From NCBI GenBank assembly GCA_963978905.1, contig OZ022261.1, positions 7,131,992 to 7,195,991 on the forward strand: DNA of 64,000 bases, given 5' to 3'. Source of the stretch: Trichostrongylus colubriformis (Eukaryota; Nematoda; Chromadorea; Rhabditida; Trichostrongylidae). Within the stretch, counting starts at the first letter, position 1; each line of letters opens with the position of its first letter. The notes beneath the pieces were generated by a model, which saw only the letters and a program-made list of their open reading frames with translations, made no database searches and was not told the origin of the DNA. Made by a program: the position numbers and the translations under genes. Below are positions 53,719 to 64,000 of this stretch, piece after piece.

Positions 53719-55989
53719 AAAGTTGATCTGGAATGGCAGAGTGGCCTCATACACGAAAAAGGTTAAGTTAAATGAGGAAACAGAAGTAGCACAATTAAGG
53801 CCTTAAAATGGCTAAGGTAAGGATGGCGGGAGTAAGTCGATAGTCAATAAATAGTCAATAACATAAGTCAATAATGAGGTGATGGCAGTCAAAGATCAAG
53901 CAGACTTCAGTGGAATTGGACGAATAACAGAGATTTCTTGTGGAATTCTTTTGACTGAAAGCGAGGGGGTCATTTTGTTGGATATGTCAAAGATTGAAGA
54001 CGGTATCAGATCAGATACGTATGCTATGACTCGACGGGTAGCCTCTAGGCCCACCGTCATTGAAAAAAGGCCACGCCTCTTTGTGATAACACATACACGC
54101 TGAAGGACCGACGGAGGAACGAACAGACACACAGACGGACAGCCCGAACTGTTTAAGAATGGCGATTATTCCAACCATTATCAGTATGACTGAACGTTAA
54201 TGAGGTAGCCATTTTTTTTCTTTCGCTTCGTTTTCCAATCATATTGACGACGCTCCTCCTCAAGCGATGCGAGCTAAATGAGGCGCGAAATTCGCCTCAG
54301 GAGTCCCCCCTATTAGTCGAACCGGTGGCGCCGCCATGTGTCGGTTGATCCCTTTGAAGAGGGGTGATGGCGGTAAACGGCTCACGCAAAGACACTGAGG
54401 AACCACTGTGAAAAGTGGCCGGAAGTGTGAAGCGAGTACGTGGCGACTTGGGAACACTCCAGTATCACAGCAGAACTTCAGCGAAAGGGACGACATGAGG
54501 TTCTGCGATGACCCTTAAAGGCACAATTCACGATAATTTTGATGGGTTGTCGAACCAGATAAAACAAAAAGTGAAGAGGAAACTTCGAAAAATCTCAAAA
54601 CGCTGGAATTATGGCTTTTTTAGTGTTCAAATTGTACGAGATTATCCTTCAAAAATGGGCATTCGGACGAGCACTCCCAGGCTTCCAAATACCTTTCAAC
54701 CCATTTTTGGTAACCGAAAAACCAGAGAATACGACGACTTAGAACCTCGCCCGGAATGTCATTGAAAGTTACCCTGAAAGTACATGTTTTGAGTTGAAAA
54801 CAAAGGATGAAGAGGTCGCCATGGATCATTACCTCTGAGAGGAGAGGTGCTGGGAAGTCAACCTCAGTGCCGAAATGTAAAGCTGAAATGAAATGTAGAG
54901 CTGGGCCCTGATTTTACGAGGAGCTTTTCTTTATTAGGATATTTCTCGGCGTGTTAAGGATAAAGCATTAGGGGTTTGGAAATGTGTACGGTAATTCAGT
55001 GATCCTACACTCCTTGAAAATAGGCAAAATATGCTCCATAGCTCTTTTAATTTTCGCAAAAAATGTCGAAAAACTCAAAAGTGTCATGATCGAATCAGTG
55101 GAGACAGAAAAATCTTTCGTTCAAATTTCCTTCGCAGACCTTTGACAACAGTTCCCGAAATTTTGCATATTATGATTTCTTGCTCGTCTGATGTTTTAAG
55201 AGGTTTTAATCTTCCTTCCTGCCTATGGAGTCGCTTTCATTCGATCGAAAGTTTCTCTCTTGGGCCGCGTGTCAGAAGTTGCGCTTCAAATGAAACCAGT
55301 GGGCTGGCGCACACTACTGCGCGCGACTCACGCCAATATGGTGGAAAATGGATTCGATGAATACCGTTTGATCCGTGTGACTACCTAATTTCCCGTCGCC
55401 TTCACTGCTCTTGTTCATTTCGAAAGCTCTGTAAAAGGAAGTAAACTTGCACCCAACGTCTTACATATCCAAGGGCGACCGATATAAGCAAACAGGCATA
55501 ACTTCGTTACGAATCCGCGCGGTAGTGTGCGCCAGCCAACTGGTACATAACGTAGCATCAAACGCTTTCACTATAGCGATATAGTAGCAGTAAGCGGTGT
55601 ACCGGATTTTATCCCATCCACTTTTTTAATGGCTCTTATCAGCTCCTATAAGCCGTTATCAGCTTCAATAAGGCACCATTGAGATCCCCGTATCCTGCAT
55701 TACCTGTGAATGTGAATACTCCACTGTCAGCCGGAAAAGCGAAACGGATTTGGTGACATTTGCCATCTCACGCCCTTATCGTATCTTATCAACCGTTATC
55801 GAGCTGGATCATCCACTATTAATGTCCCGTCCCACATTGCTAAACAGTGTCAGCGCTCTGGGATCAACGCGAAAGGCGGAATGGATTTGGCGACCTTCGT
55901 CTTTCGAGTCTGATATCGTTCCCGGTCCACCACGGCTAGGGCCCCTTACCACCCTCTATACCACTTGTAAAAATCAGAGTCGCAGCTCT

Positions 55990-56690
55990 ACTGCCACGCG
56001 AGATATCAATTTCGTGACAGATAGACGGACACACACAGACAGACAGACAGACTAAGCGAATTATACAGAGTAGGATCTTTCGTCAAAAACTCATCGCTGA
56101 CCTAAATCCATCTTCCCCTCATACTTGGAGCTTGGAACCCAATCAACAATTTTCGGTCTGAAAACGGAACATTCATGTGCACGCCCCGCCCCGCTATGAG
56201 TTTCTGAAGGTCACGAAAGAATTATGGGCACTGTGGGCGAAACTTGACTTGATCCATGTATGTTCTTCACTTCTTGTCCCATGCCCTACCCATCCCACTC
56301 TTGTCCCCATCTCCACAGGTCGTTTTTTATGAAATTTCCAAGCTCCACCCACCACCACAAGCGCTCCGCCCACTGTGCCCAAAATTCTTTCGTGACCTTC
56401 AGAAACTCATCGCTAACCTAAATCCGTTTTCTCCTCACGTTTGGGGCACATTGGAACCCAACTAACAATTTTATGTTCTAAAACGGGACAGTCACTGCAC
56501 GCTCCGCCCACCGTGGGCAGTGCTTGACTTGTTTTATGTAGGTCATTACCTCTGGTCCCATCCCCTACCCATTCCACACTTGTCCCCATCTAGACAGGTC
56601 GTTTTTCATATAATACCTAATTTCGTGACACATAGACGCACACACACAGACAGACATACTGAGCGATTTGTATAGAGTAGGATTTTTAGC
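55990..56690 (-). repeat. Repeat family G, inverted copies in tandem
   Basis: Modules TTTCGTGACAGATAGACGGA...AGACAGACTAAGCG at about 56012-56060 and TTTCGTGACACATAGACGCA...AGACAGACATACTG at about 56622-56660 each close a unit. The modules CCCATCTCCACAGGTCGTTT and CCCATCTAGACAGGTCGTTT recur inside. Together they look like two tandem copies of the element seen inverted at 22380-22640. Confidence 0.6.
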
Positions 56691-57387
56691 CCCGTCCCCC
56701 AATCAACCCCGACCATGGGACCTCCCTTCCTTTTCACCACTGGTGTTGTTGGTATACTAATGTTTTTCTTAAAAATTATTCGATAATCATGGTACTGCTG
56801 TCTAGTACAGATTATAAATATCGTATTGCTTTTAGAGACCTCTCATAGGCTCATAAATAACTAAGAAAGAGGTGCTCGGTGAAGATTACCTAAGGTATAC
56901 TCTAAAGAAAAAAACCTGTTTTCCAACTCAAAATAAGATCCCTCGCCCTTAGGAACTCTTAATCCCCTGTTGACCCAGCCAGCGTACCTTATGCCCACCC
57001 TCTTGTCTGGCACCATCCGTAAAGTTAGTTTTTGAACTATCGTTTTGTTTTGAAATTTCGAATTTTCTGTTTGAAATTTTACACACGGCTTCCAGAAGCC
57101 AGGTCCAACCACTCAATCGAGAAAGTAATAGATAAAATCCTTTTCCAAATCTATAGCTCCCTATTTTCTTTACAAATCTGTTACTCAGCAATTTCCGCGA
57201 CAAGATACCGCAAAGCTCTGAGCACGTGCTCATAACGGAGGTGGGATGGTAGTGAAAGATGGCGAGATGCGTGGGAGGGGCAGTGAAATGCACGAAGTGT
57301 CGTCCGTGGATCAAATGCCGTCGAATGTGATTAGGCATAATTTAGGATGCCTTTTGTTCCAATTCCACGCTTTTATTGAGAGTGTTC

Positions 57388-57562
57388 AGGCCGCTTTCAT
57401 GCTTTGCGGTGCCTGCGGCAAGGAGTGACTGCGTGTCTCTGCGTCTTCGCCTGTCCCATCCTGTCTTGTTGTCTATGTCATCTCTGCACCTCCCCCGTAC
57501 CACTCTGCCTCACTGCCTGTGAACGCAGCCACGCTCTGCCGGAGCAAAGTATGAACGCAGTC
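57388..57562. mobile_element. MITE family A copy
   Basis: CAGGCCGCTTTCATGCTTTG to CAAAGTATGAACGCAGTC; interior GCCTGTGAACGCAGCCACG as in 46424 and 58309. Confidence 0.65.
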
Positions 57563-58148
57563 TCACTCCGAAGGTGTAGGCCACGACACTGGAATTGGGT
57601 CATTGAGCCACGCCAATGCACCAGCGCGCTCGACTGGTGTCTTGCTGCTTTCGTGTAAAATCGCTGAGGAACAAGAGGCGTGGCCGTTTGGAGCTGCAGT
57701 CACTTGGCCCAATTGGAGCGTCCTGACCTACTCCCTCGTCCCGATAGTGGAGAACATGGAGCGCTCTCCATTTGCCCCCTTTACATGATTACAAAAACAA
57801 TTGTCGCAATGAAAAGCTTGAAATATATAGTAGTCGAATATCGGGCATTCCTTGTTGGATCTCTAATATGGTATTATCTACCTTAAGAAACCGATAATCA
57901 ATAATATTCATAATAATATCATACATTACATCTAGTAAGGCACTGTAGCACGGTGTGTTGTATGGATGTTACGGTATTGCAACCTAGGCCTACCCCCAGG
58001 TACCGTAGTTTCTCATTCAAAGGACAATGCTATGTTGGCGAGTTATAATACAAACTCAAGGCACCAATAGCTTTCCAGTTTCTCAACGAGTTTAGACGAT
58101 TACCGGAAATTTGGTGCTAGCGCAGCTGGAGGGGGGGGGTGTACCCTC

Positions 58149-58311
58149 ATGTCAGGATTTCGCACCGCGGCGTGTCGCAAGCGAAGCGAGTCCTGTGTAT
58201 GGCACCCCTAGCATTGCCGCGAAAGCGCTCTAAGATCCAACTGTAGCAGCGAGCATAGCTTTCACATACCGGTGGCACGCCGTTCATTGCGGTGCGGAGT
58301 CCTGACATAAG
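58149..58311. mobile_element. MITE family B, copy 6
   Basis: ATGTCAGGATTTCGCACCGC to GCGGTGCGGAGTCCTGACAT inverted ends. Its right end is followed without gap by a family A element. Confidence 0.65.
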
Positions 58312-58490
58312 GCCACATTCATACTTTGCGGTGCTGGCGGCAGGGCGCGGCTCCATATCTCCGTGTGTCTCCGCTTTAGACGCTCTATCTCGTTGCTTGC
58401 GTCGTCTCTGCGCCTCAACGTGTCACTCTGCCTAGCTGCCTGTGAATGCAGCCACGCCCCGTCGGCGTGGAGTATGAATGCGGCCTAAGG
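58309..58490. mobile_element. MITE family A copy abutting family B
   Basis: AAGGCCACATTCATACTTTG to GAGTATGAATGCGGCCTAAG. The B/A junction TGACATAAGGCC is the same as at 7841-7850. Confidence 0.65.
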
Positions 58491-59049
58491 CTACACACCT
58501 GGGGAGGGGGGGGGGGCACTCATTGTCACGGTGTCGGCCCCCACTCGAAACCGCTCTGCTATCATCAGTTTCTTCACTCAAGTGTTTTTTTTAACCTGAG
58601 CCTCACTTTGAGGGGGCTAATCTATTATTTGGGGCTTTCCCCTGAACAAATTATTAGTGGTTTCGAAGCGGTTTTCCCACTACATTAGCACCGGAAATTT
58701 TGCTATTATATTCATGGATCGTCTTTCAATGTAGCTGAAAATATTAATATACTCTTATTATCATAGGGCCTGATATTAATATACTCTAATTACCATAGGG
58801 CCTGACTTGCGCGCTAACGTGCTCCAGTAACATTTTCTGATTTTCCAGACAATTGCGCTCGGATGTAAGAAATTTGAATATTATGTGACCTGTAATCCTT
58901 CATAGTCGATTTCTTCCCGAGCTTTATTTATTTCACAGCTCAGTTGTTGCAGTTATTTGCTCTTCACTCATTTTCAGTTGTTGTTTCAGTCGCAAGATTT
59001 CGCTCATAGTTTAGTTCTTTAATTAACTTATTTAAGCATTTTCAGGAAA

Positions 59050-62000
59050 ATGCATAATTCATTCAGACATTTTAGAGCGGGATCTACTCGTGCCATAAAT
59101 GAATACGTGAGTTTTGAGCTGTTGTACCTCAATCAATAAAGTAATGCTTGCCCTATTTCTAAGGCAGGCATTTAGTCATTTTTCAGAAGGGCATTTTCTT
59201 ATTATGCAGAAACAAAACTTTATTCGCATTTTGCTTAGTAGGTTTTTTCAGTTAAGTGACGACGACCATGAATCTGATGATTCCTACCATTCCCCTGGGG
59301 AAGTATCTCCACAATCAGAGGTATTCTTTGCAATTGTTATACCGAAAGTTTTAATCGATTCTATTCAAAAATTCTTAGTAGGATTAGTTCTTCCTCTGTT
59401 TCTGCTCATTCTTTCACGTTGGTCCCACGTGCGGTTTCTAGGTGTCTTTCTGAACGCTGATTTAGTAGCCTCAACCTCATCGTATTGGGTCATTCCATAA
59501 GTAATGTCGTTTTTTTCACGCATGAATTTTTTCTATGAAATTACAGGTTTTTGCAGCATATCATATATCATTTGAAAGAGTTTTTCCTGCTCTACAAAAC
59601 GACATGTTAAGTTTCTGAGTTTGTTGAAATCGGGCCGACATTTAGGCTGGCGAAGAGGTAGGTCCAGCCGACAATAATTGGCCAAACCGGCAATCAATTG
59701 AAACACTATACTTCACTTTAGGAAAGTTAACCAGTCATGTGTCGCGTACTTAGTCCTGACCTCTTCTACAATTTCCCATATTTAGTTGGTCAAGAAGTCG
59801 TGCCGTACTTTTTCTAGAATCTTTTTTTCGAGAGCATCCACACTTATTCAAAATGAAATTTTTTTCCTCCAAACTCCTTGCTCAGAGTCTATAAACCACT
59901 TCGAAGGATCTTCTCTGCTATATCGAGAACATCCTTCTAGTTTGTTTTGGCTGCGATTCAAATTGAGTTTCAATACCATGTGATAGGGGTCCAGTTGACG
60001 TTTTTCACAATTTATTTTTTCTATGAGAAAGTTAAGGAATCCGGTCAGTAGTATTTCCCTGTTCCTACCCACCACCTGTTCTTAACATTTCTCCACACTT
60101 TCAACTGATTGGTTGAGAAATTTTTCTTGCCTTGGTTCGACGAAATTGTCTAAAATCACCGAGTTGTGCCGGAAAAACTAAATGTGGAAAAAGAGCGACG
60201 TGACTTTTTTAGCAACCGACTGGTGAAACTTGCATGAGAGGTTGGGGCTAAGTACGGAACACATGATTGGTTAGTTTTCCTCAAGTAAAATATAGTGTTT
60301 TAATTGATTGCCGGTTTGGCCAATTTTTGTCTGTTGGACCTACCTCTTCGCCAGCCTAAATGTCGGCGTCATCCTAACATACTCAAAAACTGAACACAAC
60401 ACTTTGTAGAGCAGAAAATTTCCTTTCGAATGTTATATGATGTGTCGCAAAAACTTGTAATTTTATGGCAAAAATTTTTGCTTGAAAAAAACGACACTAC
60501 TTATGGAATGACCCAATAGTAGCTTAACTGAATAAACACTGGCAGAACCTCATTACTCTGATTTCTGTCAAATATTGGTAAAACCTCTAATAGAATGTAT
60601 ACGTACGAGCATGATTCTAGTAAGAATTATACAGTGAGAATTTTTTTTAGTTTTGGATAATCATTTTAGAATGTTTCACTAATGAGTTAGGCCACGGTGA
60701 CGACTCTACGTCAACTAATTTTCCTGCTGTCGACGTTCTGTTATTTCTGACCTTCATAGTTTATAACGCATGCTCTTGAGGAGCGTGTTTGTGAAATGCT
60801 GTGTTTTCTTTTTCCTACTATGACTGTATCATCACTTTTGCAGCCGATTCTTGAGGAGGGTCCGTGTGTGTTTGAAGCGACTGAACATCAAAGTTCTTCG
60901 AATAGTTCACTGCAGGTGACTTATGGTCTTTTAATGTCTGCACTATTTTGTTAGCACAAACTCTTCTCTCGAAAAATATTCTTTAAGGAGATCGTATGTT
61001 CTACTCCACTAACACCTACTGAACTAGTTGCACCGTCGGTAAGTTCTTAAAAAACTTTTGAAGAGGAATTTCATTGATCCAAAAAACATTTCTTCAGCGT
61101 CGAATTTCGCGTTACCATGCTTCAAATGTTTTTGTGTAGAGCAGACCACTTACATGATTATTACTTGTTTTTGAATATATTAACTTGTACTTGGGTCTAA
61201 AAATGGGAAATGTGTTTTATAGGGAACGCGAACAATTCCTTTCACGTCTACACCAAAATCGGCTTTTCCTCAAACCGTAAGTGTAAATGGTTTCGTTCGG
61301 GACTGTTTCAATGAAATTTCGTTCGTTCAGGGGGCAACTCTGTCAGAATCACTAGCCTCACTCACTGTGGATGACGATGATCCATATGGTATATTTTCAT
61401 TGTTATTTACTTTGCTTCTTGCGAAAAACATAGTTTTAAGGGAGTCATGCGGATCGAAGTCGGTCATTCATAGGAAGAACTGACTCAGCTGGTCAGTTAG
61501 AGGTTATCTCCGTTTTCAACTTCTAACAGTAATTGCTTAGTTTGATTGGATAAGAGGACTGTTTCTTTCTTCTGGGCCTGAATTTGTTATGTCAGATGTA
61601 TCCGGGATTTTACTGCTCTTCACTCTAGATATGGCTTGTTGTAATGTTTTGAAGGGTTTGCGAAATGACTTTCTCAACGAAACGCTTTTTTATTGTTTTA
61701 GAATCATTGTCTCCATTTTCTGCACGGTTGGCGACTGATCCGACTTCTAAAGGAAAATTGCGAGATCGCGTGTTGCGAAAGTTGCATTCGAAGTCTCGTA
61801 GCAATGCAGTAAGTTGGAGGGTTTTCACAGAATAGAGCTATACATATTCATAGTAAGTACGAATGTGCAGCATTATCGAAAACCTTTTTGCTTGACTTTG
61901 GTTTAATATGTCTACCGCTTTTAACTATGATCTCTAGGCTCCAGATTTGATCTGATCTTTGGAGCTACTTTTGATCCTCTGGCCGCGTTCATACTTTGCG

Positions 62001-63671
62001 CACCGACGCCGACACCGGCGTCGGTGCGCAAAGTATGAATGCGGCCTTAGTAGAAAACGTTTTATTTGTTTGGTTTGTGGTTAGTCACATCAGGGTGGGG
62101 GTTAAGATTTGTTGCGTATGCTGAAGTATAAGCCTTCTCCAACCATTATTCAAGAATTATTGGCTGACTTCTGTTATGGTCCCACATAATTCTCTATTTT
62201 GCATAACAATACAACAATCACAATCACGAAAAACACGTAGAAGGTGAAGTAGTGGGGCTTTCACGCGTTGCTGAGTCCGCATAACCATCTCATAGGCCAT
62301 AGGAGATTCGTAATTTTTGGGTAGGGCTGGAGTGGATATTCAGTTGTATATATCGATGCCGTAAGTTTCCAGTCCTACCCCGAATTAGCGATTCCCATAT
62401 GGTCAATGCAATGGTTACGCGAACTCCAGCGACGCGTGAAAGCCATCGCACTACTTTACCTACTATGATTTGTGGTGATTGTGATTTGTTGTATTATTGT
62501 GCAATATTGAAAATTTTGTGGGAATTATGCGCATGTGCATATCCGTTTCCAATAATGCCAGTTAATGTAGTGGTTTTCGTTTTTTCAACTTTAACTTAAT
62601 TTTCCTCATCCTCGTGTTTTCCCTAATGATCATTTCTCAACACTAAAGAGGCATTTAGGTATCTCGGTCCATCCTCCCACGTTCAAACCTTGGCAAAGAG
62701 TCACTCGCTCTTCGTAATCTGGTACCTGAAAACCCAGAGATTGTCGAAGAGTCAATCATGATGGTAGATGATTCATCTTCTGAGTCCGACGATATTGTTG
62801 TTGTGAACAAGAACGACGACGCTATCAGTGAAATCAGTGCTAATAGAGGAAAACTCGCGCAAGGTGATATGGAGCCCGACGTGATCACCATAGATTCTTC
62901 GTCATCCGATGAAGATCAGAAACCTCCTAGCGGCGCTGCTGACTCGATCGAGGCACCATCTTGGAAATCGAATCGGGTAGAGGAGGTCAAGGTACGAGCG
63001 CTCATAGTCAATAAAAAAGTTGGGATAGTCATTCTCTGGTAATTGGTCTATCTTTAGACATCCGTAGTACTACATATGATCATTTTCGATGGATATGATG
63101 TAAATGTTTGAAACAGTTACATGATTGTACCTTTTCAGGTTATTAAAACAGTGTCCAAGTTCTCGCATGACACGACTGGGGTATTAGAAAGTAAGCTGGC
63201 AAACCTGGATGTATGTTACCTCTTACAAGGATTGTTGACATTTTCGAAAGGTTCTCTCTTCGTAACGTTGTATCTTTTCTGAAGAAGCTGACAAGTCGTC
63301 CACTTGCCTTACCAGATGGAGGTGAAAAATTGCTCCAGCACATTGAGGATTTATCTAAGGAGATAGAAATTAGAAAGCAGATACGTTTCCAATATTGCCT
63401 TCAGATATTCCATATCTTTGCTATTGCATAGTTTTAAAGGCCAAAAAATATCAAAAATGCGGCTACAGAAACGACCGCGGAACAACAACCTGCTGCATTT
63501 CCAGTGTTGAACGAGCGCCGTCCGCTTCCTCCAAGTTGGTGGTTTATGATCGGATGTTATTGAGAGAGAAAAGCTCCTGTGATTTGCTTCAGGTCTCCTT
63601 GATGTCCTTATGGATGCACAACGGCCAGTATACCGTAACATACACGAAAAAGCTTTAGTAGAACTGCATAA
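59050..63671 (+). CDS. Third gene, 5' part: acidic Ser-rich nuclear-type protein
   Basis: Exons 59050-59106, 59252-59320, 60844-60915, 60988-61038, 61223-61276, 61331-61388, 61702-61808, 62659-62991, 63139-63210, 63285-about 63384, 63440-63534 and 63593-63671, about 380 codons, continuing beyond. The first nine junctions agree in phase; the exon 10 donor does not fit exon 11 and needs checking. The start ATG follows a TTTTCAG acceptor by four bases, so SL trans-splicing is likely. Seen: acidic tracts (LSDDDHESDDS, VDDDDPY), basic KGKLRDRVLRKLHSKSRS, two SUMO-interaction-like motifs (DDIVVVN; VITIDSSSSDED), and LPDGGEKLLQHIEDL. The last resembles the segment before the SNF2 helicase domain of TTF2/lodestar proteins, so it may be that N-terminus; the helicase domain would lie past the window. 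Identity is tentative. Confidence 0.75.
59485..60516. mobile_element. 1032 bp fold-back element, copy 2
   Basis: TTGGGTCATTCCATAAGTAA at the left and TACTTATGGAATGACCCAA at the right, TA on both sides. The arms are inverted repeats for most of their length, for example AGGCTGGCGAAGAGGTAGGT near 59646 against ACCTACCTCTTCGCCAGCCT near 60340. No transposase. It fills most of the intron between exons 2 and 3 of the third gene. Confidence 0.85.
61981..62048. mobile_element. MITE family A, 68 bp hairpin
   Basis: GGCCGCGTTCATACTTTGCG CACCGACGCCG then the inverse CGGCGTCGGTGCGCAAAGTA and TGAATGCGGCC. Only the element ends are left, back to back. In the intron between exons 7 and 8 of the third gene. 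Confidence 0.75.
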
Positions 63672-64000
63672 GTAAGCATTTGCTCTGTTATGGTGTACAG
63701 ACGGTCTGCATATATCTATTACCGGCGAGAGCGATCCCCCACACTGCTTCTTTGCAAAGCAACGTGCGGTCAAAGCGCAGCCGAGAATTTAATCGTTCAG
63801 GAAAACGGTCTTCATTGTCAGGGATCAAAAAACCAATCATAGATCAGAGGATACCGTGCATGCCCTGGTTTGTTGTGCAAAGAGCGCTCTAGGTCTCATA
63901 AGGCATTACCCAGATCGGCGAACACTTCCCCGTGCTCCGCTTTTGAAAGCGTTGCACGACCGCTACATGTTACGGATTCACGTCGCACCGATCGATACAC
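63672..64000 (+). other. Right edge, intron or unresolved part of the third gene
   Basis: Exon 12 ends at a strong GTAAG donor at 63672. No further exon could be assigned before the window ends. Confidence 0.5.

Larger units (their letters stand above)
53719..59049. other. Intergenic between divergent genes, repeat-rich
   Basis: Holds family G repeats (about 54100-54150, 55990-56080 and 56250-56690, with GACAGACAGACAGAC microsatellites), family A and B MITEs, and no exon chain. Promoters of the glypican (minus) and the third gene (plus) should both lie here; none was pinpointed. Confidence 0.5.

Noticed and set aside
56000..56060. (GACA)n run considered as a possible functional microsatellite or origin.
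   Set aside because: It is the terminal module of repeat family G, present in several copies.
1..64000. Search for CRISPR arrays, rRNA genes, bacterial operons and viral genes.
   Set aside because: None seen. Gene structure is eukaryotic throughout and the repeats are transposon-like, not regularly spaced.

Overview
The window looks like nuclear DNA of a strongylid (hookworm-type) nematode. Protein-coding genes are split into many short exons with nematode-style 3' splice sites (TTTCAG, TTTTAG, TTACAG). Introns fall into a 53-106 bp class and a class of hundreds to thousands of bases stuffed with fold-back and mariner-like DNA transposons. The recognisable proteins are metazoan. The assignment to strongylids is inference from gene structure and repeat style.

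Three multi-exon genes can be built from the sequence. (1) A complete lysosomal acid alpha-mannosidase (GH38, AMAN-1/LAMAN type) lies on the plus strand from 9827 to 32012. It has 27 exons with matching splice phases throughout, 968 codons, a signal peptide, and all expected zinc ligands and the nucleophile. (2) A glypican (GPI-anchored heparan sulfate proteoglycan core) lies on the minus strand from 53718 down to 32696. It shows a signal-peptide exon, the glypican cysteine pattern spread over two exons, an acidic Ser-Gly attachment stretch and a GPI-type tail; two linking exons are unresolved. (3) The 5' part of a third gene lies on the plus strand from 59050 and runs off or close to the right edge. 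Its product begins with acidic, Ser-rich, SUMO-interaction-like sequence and may be the N-terminus of a chromatin or helicase protein.

Layout: 1-9.8 kb is intergenic and repeat-rich (solo LTR, palindromic mariner derivative, MITEs, a tRNA-like SINE fragment). 9.8-32 kb is the mannosidase, whose large introns hold a second solo LTR, a Tc1-type MITE, a 1.2 kb TIR element, an RTE LINE fragment and several repeat families. 32.0-32.7 kb is the short gap between the two convergent genes. 32.7-53.7 kb is the glypican, whose largest intron holds a second palindromic mariner derivative and possible opposite-strand exons. 53.7-59.0 kb is repeat-rich intergenic DNA with divergent genes on either side. 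59.0-63.7 kb is the third gene.

Functional link: the mannosidase trims high-mannose N-glycans in lysosomes and the glypican carries heparan sulfate on the cell surface. Both are glycobiology genes, but nothing shows they are co-regulated. They are simply tail-to-tail neighbours.

The most unusual structural signals are two LTRs with exact 5 bp target-site duplications, two head-to-head palindromic mariner 3' ends flanked by TA, two about 1 kb palindromic elements, and two MITE families that occur twice in the same abutting order.
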